A stretch of 17,690 nucleotides of DNA from Desulfobacterales bacterium (GTDB taxonomy: Bacteria > Desulfobacterota > DSM-4660 > Desulfatiglandales > B25-G16), in NCBI GenBank assembly GCA_013375335.1, contig JABXJZ010000003.1, forward strand, positions 1-17,690, given 5' to 3'. A program made the translations under genes and the position numbers. Positions 13,733 to 17,690 of this stretch are shown here, piece by piece; position 1 is the first letter of the stretch, and each line of letters opens with the position of its first letter. The notes under the pieces were generated by a model. It was not told where the DNA came from. It did no database searches and saw only the letters and a program-made list of their open reading frames with translations.

Positions 13733-13885
13733 TTATTTCTTGGTTTTCTTTTCGTACTTTTTAAGAAGGTCCCTGATAGCCTCTTCAAGGAGGTCGTTTT
13801 GACGCTTTTCTTGCCTGATAGCTAGGATCTTAAACTCTTTGATAAGATCCTTCTCTAATCGGGTATTGTAAAGGGCTCTTGGCAT
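13733..13885 (-). CDS. Orphan ribbon-helix-helix (CopG-like) DNA-binding protein
   Basis: 50 residues from ATG 13885. The pattern is a short beta strand (RALYNTRLEKDL, residues 3-14), helix 1 (IKEFKILAIRQ), a turn (EKRQ) and helix 2 (NDLLEEAIRDLLKKYEKK), the ribbon-helix-helix layout of CopG/Arc/antitoxin proteins that bind DNA as dimers. The frame is open to a TTG at 13921, but that sits in a promoter-like sequence and would put a Phe/Tyr-rich leader on the domain. Only 5-7 bases separate the -10-like box from the ATG and there is no ribosome binding site, so the message may be leaderless. Antitoxins of this type usually lie beside a toxin gene; none is recognisable on either side. It could be an autoregulator left from the mobile element. 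Confidence 0.62.
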   Translation of the reverse strand: MPRALYNTRLEKDLIKEFKILAIRQEKRQNDLLEEAIRDLLKKYEKKTKK

Positions 13886-13892
13886 GTGAGAA

Positions 13893-13921
13893 TATATACT
13901 ATAAAAAAAATGCCAAATCAA
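13893..13921 (-). promoter_or_regulatory. Candidate promoter of the RHH gene
   Basis: TTGATT (13921-13916) and TATATA (13898-13893) are separated by 17 bases on the minus strand. Transcription would start at or next to the ATG at 13885, implying a leaderless transcript. Confidence 0.4.
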
Positions 13922-14444
13922 TAAAAAAACGCTTGCTTTCTAAAAAATAAAGGCATAGTATAGCTATAAAGCAATAAAACAAATGCCCTGAACATAAGCG
14001 ATGGCATCCAGAACCAAAAACAGACCGTTCAAGATACCTCATGTCGTGAGGCATGTGGCGGCTTGCTTGTGGCCGGGAGTACATCTTGAGCGGCTTCTTA
14101 TTGGCCGGCTATATGGAGATGGAAAAGCCCCTGAAACCGAACTCCCTCCCAGGAACGGCCAAGGGCTTAGCGGAGGGAAACTATATCCGCTATTGGGGTA
14201 TTTACCCAAAAGAAGCCCAAATTTCAACAGGAATCGCAAAAACGGTTCATCTTTCACCCTGGGCCTTTGGAAGGACGTGGCGGTAAGGGATTAAAGAAGC
14301 CCCCGGAGCAAAAAAAGGGGGGCTTACCAGAAAGAGGTATGAAAGTTGGCTCCATATGAAATGACAAAGGGAATGTCAACAAAAAATACTCGCGGGCTTC
14401 GCCCCTGCTTGCTCTCGCATGAATTATTGACAGGAGGTAAAGCC
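13922..14444. other. Unassigned stretch between the RHH gene and the secreted FnIII-like gene
   Basis: About 520 bases without a recognised gene. The left end is AT-rich and contains a plus-strand promoter-like pair (TTGCTT 13933-13938, TAGTAT 13956-13961, spacing 17) and a 10-base palindrome TATAGCTATA (about 13959-13968) that could be an operator for the RHH protein. A plus-strand frame 14053-14286 encodes 77 residues (including EGNYIRYWGIYPKEAQIST) but lacks a proper ribosome binding site and matches nothing I know; it may be a gene remnant. A GC-rich hairpin lies at 14297-14325. The right end carries the AGGAGG site of the next gene. Confidence 0.35.
14297..14325 (-). terminator. Possible terminator-like hairpin
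   Basis: AAGCCCCC (14297-14304) can pair with GGGGGGCTT (14317-14325) around a 12-base A-rich loop. On the minus strand it is followed by UUCUUUAAU, a poor U-tract; on the plus strand there is none. It may end a former minus-strand transcript or be incidental. Confidence 0.3.
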
Positions 14445-14765
14445 ATGAAAAAACTAATCGCTATCTTTTTCTGCCTGATGCTTGTGCCATCTATAGCGTT
14501 GGCCGCAAATGTCACATTCACATGGGGTTCTTATACTGGCACTGCTACAGAGTTCCGTTTATATCGAAGTGATACAAGTGGAAAATATACTTACGGAACG
14601 AGTTCGCCCGATTATATCGCGAGTTTTTCACCTATTACAAGAAGATCAGCTGTCGATATGAACGTTCCGAGCGGGACGTGGTATTGGGTGCTAACGGCAT
14701 ACAACTCTGCAACGCGTCTTGAAAGTAGGCCAAGCAATGAAGTCACAACAACAATAGGCCCGTGA
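14445..14765 (+). CDS. Small secreted fibronectin type III-like protein
   Basis: 106 residues from ATG 14445, behind AGGAGG with 7-base spacing. The frame is open further upstream but the extension would bury the signal peptide. Residues 1-20 are a clear signal peptide (MKK, hydrophobic core, then ALA-AN). The mature part of about 85 residues is a single FnIII-like beta sandwich: VTFTWGSY near its start, a YRLYRS-like strand (EFRLYRSD), then GTWYWVLTAYN and ESRPSNEVT near the end, the typical G-strand closure. Such single-domain proteins bind surfaces, glycans or other proteins; no catalytic residues are evident. It is followed after 15 bases by a zinc-ribbon-like gene, probably on the same message. 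It lies in the eroded-element region, so it may be cargo of that element. Confidence 0.75.
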   Translation: MKKLIAIFFCLMLVPSIALAANVTFTWGSYTGTATEFRLYRSDTSGKYTYGTSSPDYIASFSPITRRSAVDMNVPSGTWYWVLTAYNSATRLESRPSNEVTTTIGP

Positions 14766-14780
14766 GAGGGGGGTGAGACT

Positions 14781-15020
14781 ATGGGAATTATCGGCATTGA
14801 CGAAGTTCTAGGTATTAGCAACCACGATGGAAAAGTTAAATGCAGGGATTGTATGAAAGATGAAGACTGGAGGCAGATCACATCAGAGGATCAAGTTATT
14901 ACTGAAGGGAAGAAGGACAAAGAGGTTACTACTGATGATGAGATAATACACAGGTATAATCGCATTTGTTTCTGCGATTACTGCAAGAAGAGAATAGTAC
15001 CACCTCTCACGCAGACCTAA
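14781..15020 (+). CDS. Small hypothetical protein with a split CxxC zinc-binding pattern
   Basis: 79 residues from ATG 14781 with a GAGAGGGGGGTGAG ribosome binding site. Cys21 and Cys24 (CRDC) and Cys63/Cys65/Cys68 (CFCDYC) would make one four-Cys metal site separated by a charged 38-residue linker. I do not recognise a family. It begins 15 bases after the secreted FnIII-like gene and is probably co-transcribed with it, although this product has no signal peptide and should be cytoplasmic. Two CxxC pairs with a charged linker are frequent in small phage and element proteins, which fits the integrase remnant directly downstream. Function unknown. Confidence 0.6.
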   Translation: MGIIGIDEVLGISNHDGKVKCRDCMKDEDWRQITSEDQVITEGKKDKEVTTDDEIIHRYNRICFCDYCKKRIVPPLTQT

Positions 15021-15104
15021 AAAAGCTCACAGGCTACCCACATACGGGCGAAAAGCGGTGTCCCTGACCGTCTGCCTGTGGATAAACCTTCAGGGGAAAG
15101 TGAG

Positions 15105-15611
15105 GGACCTTGGTGGGTGTTCATTGTTTAGAATGGCAAGAGCACATCTAGGAAGGTGGGAGACAAGGCTGCTGCTGAGGCAGCGGGTTGGGGGAGTTTG
15201 GTTTTGAGGACAAGAAGCCTATCCCCACGTTCAAACAGAAAGCAAGAGGAAAGGTCTCGCTTTAGGGCTTAGAGATATACCCGAATATGTCTTTACGAAC
15301 GAAATGGGTAACCTAATCGACAAGGAGAATTGGAGACACAGGGTACTTAACAAGGCCCTGGTAAAGGGGGACGCAGGAGGATACGGATACATGATCTGAG
15401 ACATACCTACGCTACCCTGAGAATTGCGAAGGGCGATAACCTACCCGATGTTCCCAAGCAATTGGGTCACCATTCTGTAAAACTGACTCTGGATGTCTAC
15501 TCTCATTGGATACCAGGGAAGAAAAAGGCAGAGGTAGATGCTTTGGATGATATTGATTATCTACACCCAAATGCCCCCTATCTGCACCCTACCCCAAATT
15601 CGGAGCAATAA
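15105..15611 (+). pseudogene. Decayed phage-type tyrosine recombinase (integrase) next to tRNA-fMet
   Basis: Plus-strand fragments in shifting frames follow the order of an integrase. The N-terminal part is GPWWVFIV, then a TAG stop, then NGKSTSRKVGDKAAAEAA (about 15105-15185). After a shift comes EFGFEDKKPIPTFKQ (about 15196-15240). The catalytic middle is mostly deleted. A third fragment, VFTNEMGNLIDKENWRHR (about 15290-15345), is followed by a further frame change into RIRIHDLRHTYATL, LGHHS and LDVYSHWIPGKKKAE, ending at TAA 15609-15611. The late catalytic residues (HxxR, His of LGHH, Tyr of VYSH) survive, but the Arg/Lys region and the reading frame do not, so it cannot be active. The stop lies 38 bases from the tRNA 3' end, the usual place for an integrase of an element inserted into a tRNA gene. 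Confidence 0.82.
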
Positions 15612-15636
15612 AATAGGGCAGCCAGATCGGCTACCC
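15608..15636 (-). terminator. Intrinsic terminator of the tRNA-fMet gene
   Basis: On the minus strand GGUAGCC (15635-15629) pairs with GGCUGCC (15623-15617) around a 5-base loop, extended by one outer G-C pair. UAUUUUAU follows. It begins 13 bases after the CCA end of the tRNA and overlaps the stop codon of the integrase remnant. Confidence 0.65.
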
Positions 15637-15648
15637 CTTGCTGGTTCT

Positions 15649-15725
<77 letters not shown>

Positions 15726-15739
15726 TCACTCAGGTACTC

Positions 15740-15767
15740 ATTATAAGAGTAATGAAAAGTTAGTCAA
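15740..15767 (-). promoter_or_regulatory. Promoter of the tRNA-fMet gene
   Basis: On the minus strand TTGACT (15767-15762, 5 of 6) and TATAAT (15745-15740, perfect) are 16 bases apart. Transcription would start near 15732, a few bases before the mature tRNA 5' end at 15725. The surrounding AT-rich sequence fits a strong stable-RNA promoter. Confidence 0.75.
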
Positions 15768-15827
15768 ACAAAAAATTAGTGAAATTATTGAATCCAATAA
15801 ATAAGTATTCTCCCGCTAAACAATAAC

Positions 15828-16727
15828 TCATGGCCTGGGATGATATTTTTCGTGAATCTCTTTTAGTCTTTCTCTGGCTACATGGGTATAAATTTGGGTT
15901 GTGGATATGTCAGCGTGTCCTAACATAATCTGGACTGATCTCAAGTCAGCCCCCCCTTCTAGGAGATGGGTAGCAAAGGAGTGCCGCAGTGTGTGGGGAG
16001 TAACAGTCCTGGCAATTCCAGCCTTTAAGGCATAATTCCTTATAATCTTCCATAGCCCTTGTCTTGTCATGGGCCTTCCCCTGCTATTGAGAAAAACATG
16101 CGGAAATTCACCCCTTTTTAAAAGAGACGGCCTGCTATTTGCCAAATACTCCTTGAGTGAATCTATAGCTTTGGTGCCCATGGGAATGATTCTTTCCTTG
16201 GCACCCTTCCCCATCGTCCTGATATAGCCGGCTTCCAGATTAATATTAGTCATTCTGAGGCCTATCAATTCCGTAACCCTCAGTCCGGTAGCGTACAAGA
16301 GCTCTAAGATAGCCCTATCCCTCTTTCCAGCCATAGTCGTGGTATCGGGTTGCAAGAGAAGGGTCTCCGCCTCATCCCTGCTCAGGACATCGGGCAGATG
16401 CCGATATAGCTTCGGTATAGCCATTAACCTGACAGGATTAACCGCAATCCTCCCTTCGGACACGAGGAAGCGATAGAACATCCTAATGGAGACAAGATTC
16501 CTGGCCAGAGATCTGGGTGATAGGTGGGTCTTCTTTTCGCCGAGAAAGGATAAAAGGTCGTGCTGGCTAATTTGAATGGGTGAGACCCCTCTCCTTCTTA
16601 AGAAATCAAGAAAGTCGACAAGGTCGTGATTATAGGCCAATATCGTATTTGTGGCCAATCCCCTCTCGACCCTCAGGTGATCAATAAACTGATCCAATAA
16701 CTCATCCTCAGGATACGCTTTCGTCAT
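15828..16727 (-). CDS. xerD: Site-specific tyrosine recombinase XerD
   Basis: 299 residues, the usual XerC/D length. An N-terminal SAM-like core-binding domain (about 8-95) precedes the catalytic domain (about 112-295). All catalytic residues are visible: Arg150 in GLRVTE, Lys174 in MGKGAKER, His245 and Arg248 in HTLRHSFATHL, His271 in LGHADI and Tyr280 in IYTHV. It resolves chromosome dimers at dif together with a partner Xer and FtsK. XerD is preferred over XerC from overall resemblance, but the distinction is moderate. ATG 16727 follows AGGAAAG at a normal distance, 11 bases after the stop of the peptidase gene, so the two form an operon. The gene is intact, unlike the decayed integrases to its left, and is a housekeeping recombinase. 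Confidence 0.93.
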   Translation of the reverse strand: MTKAYPEDELLDQFIDHLRVERGLATNTILAYNHDLVDFLDFLRRRGVSPIQISQHDLLSFLGEKKTHLSPRSLARNLVSIRMFYRFLVSEGRIAVNPVRLMAIPKLYRHLPDVLSRDEAETLLLQPDTTTMAGKRDRAILELLYATGLRVTELIGLRMTNINLEAGYIRTMGKGAKERIIPMGTKAIDSLKEYLANSRPSLLKRGEFPHVFLNSRGRPMTRQGLWKIIRNYALKAGIARTVTPHTLRHSFATHLLEGGADLRSVQIMLGHADISTTQIYTHVARERLKEIHEKYHPRP

Positions 16728-16738
16728 GAGCGTCTTTC

Positions 16739-17690
16739 CTAGAAGGAGTAGAAATTCTCATTGGTTGTCAAGACCCTGAGACAGTCTTGCTCAAGTATAA
16801 CCATCTCCTCCAACCTGACACCGCCCTGTCCTGGCACATATATCCCTGGCTCAACCGTAAAAACCATCCCTTCTTTTAACACCTCTGGCTTGAGTGGTCC
16901 GAGGGCAGGCCTTTCATGAGGGGCCAGGCCAATCCCGTGACCGAGGGAGTGGCCAAAGAAATCACCAAATCCAGCCTCCCTTATAATATCCCTGGCCATG
17001 AGATCCGCCTCGGTGCTCTCCATTCCGGGCCTTATAGACCCTAGCGCTGAAACTTGTGCCTGCCGGACAGTGCGGTAGATGCCCTCAAAATATGATGAGG
17101 GTTTCCCCAGAAAAATGGTCCTCGTCATATCTGAACAGTAACCTTCAACCCTACTCCCCACATCGAAGATTATGGGCTCACCCTCCCTTACCCTCCTGTC
17201 TGTAGGGAATGCATGGGGCAAGGCACTATTTGGACCGGAGGCCACAATGGGTGGGAAGGCAACCCCATCAGCATCGTGCTCTCGTATGAGGGATTCAATT
17301 CTCCACGCCACATCCCTTTCAACCTGACCGGGCTTTAATTCCTCTATTACCTGCGCAAGGACATCTCCCGTGAGCTGTGCTGATCTTCTCAAAGCCTCGA
17401 CTTCTGCCGACTCCTTAAGTTCCCTCATATCTTCAACCACGCCAGAAAGCGGGGTGAGCTCAACAGGAGGGGAATGACTGCCCGCCTTCTCTTTTGCCTC
17501 TTGATAGAGATCCCAGACCAGGTAACCCCCTTCAAATCCCAATCTTCGTGTGCTTAACCGGCCGAAGATCTCCGGTAATGAATTAATCGCGCCTTGTTTA
17601 TGGGTTATGACCTCAAAACCAACCGCTTCTTTCTCTGCTTGGATTGTGTACCTGGAATCCGTCAGCAAGATGGCTTGATCCCCCGTTATG
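16739..17690 (-). CDS. M24-family Xaa-Pro aminopeptidase/dipeptidase, 5' end beyond the window
   Basis: 317 codons are read from the right edge to a stop at 16739. The reading enters in frame with ITGDQAILLTDSRYTIQA, a typical creatinase N-domain strand, so roughly 40-50 N-terminal residues lie outside; the TTG at 17668 is internal. The pita-bread domain has all five metal ligands, counted from that TTG: Asp169 (FDVGS), Asp180 (CSDMTRT), His244 (GHSLGHGIGL), Glu273 (VEPGIY) and Glu287 (RLEEMV). The substrate-binding HERP is at 251-254. Such enzymes remove N-terminal residues before proline in the cytoplasm, using Mn or Co. It precedes xerD by 11 bases, so the two are co-transcribed. Confidence 0.93.
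   Translation of the reverse strand, partial: ITGDQAILLTDSRYTIQAEKEAVGFEVITHKQGAINSLPEIFGRLSTRRLGFEGGYLVWDLYQEAKEKAGSHSPPVELTPLSGVVEDMRELKESAEVEALRRSAQLTGDVLAQVIEELKPGQVERDVAWRIESLIREHDADGVAFPPIVASGPNSALPHAFPTDRRVREGEPIIFDVGSRVEGYCSDMTRTIFLGKPSSYFEGIYRTVRQAQVSALGSIRPGMESTEADLMARDIIREAGFGDFFGHSLGHGIGLAPHERPALGPLKPEVLKEGMVFTVEPGIYVPGQGGVRLEEMVILEQDCLRVLTTNENFYSF

Noticed and set aside
14001..14294. Overlapping plus-strand frames 14001-14294 and 14053-14286, and minus-strand 14039-14257
   Set aside because: None has a convincing ribosome binding site or family resemblance, and they contradict each other; kept only as a possible remnant in the intergenic entry.
14390..14425. GGGC-TTC-GCCC hairpin upstream of the FnIII-like gene as a terminator or riboswitch
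   Set aside because: The stem is only four pairs with no U-tract, and no known aptamer core is visible nearby.
15045..15075. HTGEKRCP-like reading resembling a zinc-finger linker
   Set aside because: It is a short chance match inside DNA that reads through stops; no finger cysteine or histidine spacing follows.

Overview
The window looks like chromosomal DNA from a Gram-negative bacterium, most likely a deltaproteobacterium-like anaerobe (Desulfobacterota or similar). This is inference from gene content: an outer-membrane omptin-type barrel with a C-terminal Phe, TatA, RmlD, a thiolase/DUF35 pair typical of acyl-CoA metabolism, an exported MEMO-family protein, XerD next to an M24 peptidase, and a c-di-GMP (GEMM-I) riboswitch. 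TTG or GTG start codons are frequent. No marker gene fixes the taxonomy.

Layout. 1-1436 (minus): rmlD, running off the left edge, and a four-helix membrane protein. 1643-4450 (plus): a small cupin, an exported MEMO/AmmeMemoRadiSam-B protein and a fold-type I aminotransferase. 4437-6029 (minus): a two-gene operon of a thiolase and a DUF35 zinc-ribbon/OB-fold partner, overlapping the aminotransferase tail to tail. 6222-9131 (plus): a 969-residue fusion of an MrfA/YprA-like DUF1998 helicase and an MrfB/YprB-like DEDD exonuclease, probably a DNA-repair enzyme. 9305-9601 (plus): tatA, overlapping a convergent inositol-monophosphatase-family gene (minus). 10432-11379 (minus): an outer-membrane barrel that I read as an omptin protease with its catalytic residues conserved.

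11.4-15.65 kb is the accessory part. It has a decayed tyrosine-recombinase C-terminus (about 11.48-11.78 kb). Next is a PAS-PAS-GGDEF diguanylate cyclase on the minus strand, preceded by a sigma70-like promoter, a GEMM-I c-di-GMP aptamer and an intrinsic terminator. Then come an orphan ribbon-helix-helix protein, a small secreted fibronectin-III-like protein with a zinc-ribbon-like protein, and a second decayed tyrosine recombinase (about 15.10-15.61 kb). The second recombinase ends 38 bases from the 3' end of an initiator tRNA-fMet gene. The simplest reading is an eroded integrative element anchored at the tRNA.

15649-17690 (minus): tRNA-fMet with its own promoter and terminator, xerD, and an M24 Xaa-Pro-type peptidase that runs off the right edge.

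The points most worth a second look are the riboswitch-controlled diguanylate cyclase (a likely c-di-GMP feedback loop with two sensing levels), the MrfA-MrfB fusion, the omptin, the exported MEMO protein and the eroded element at tRNA-fMet.
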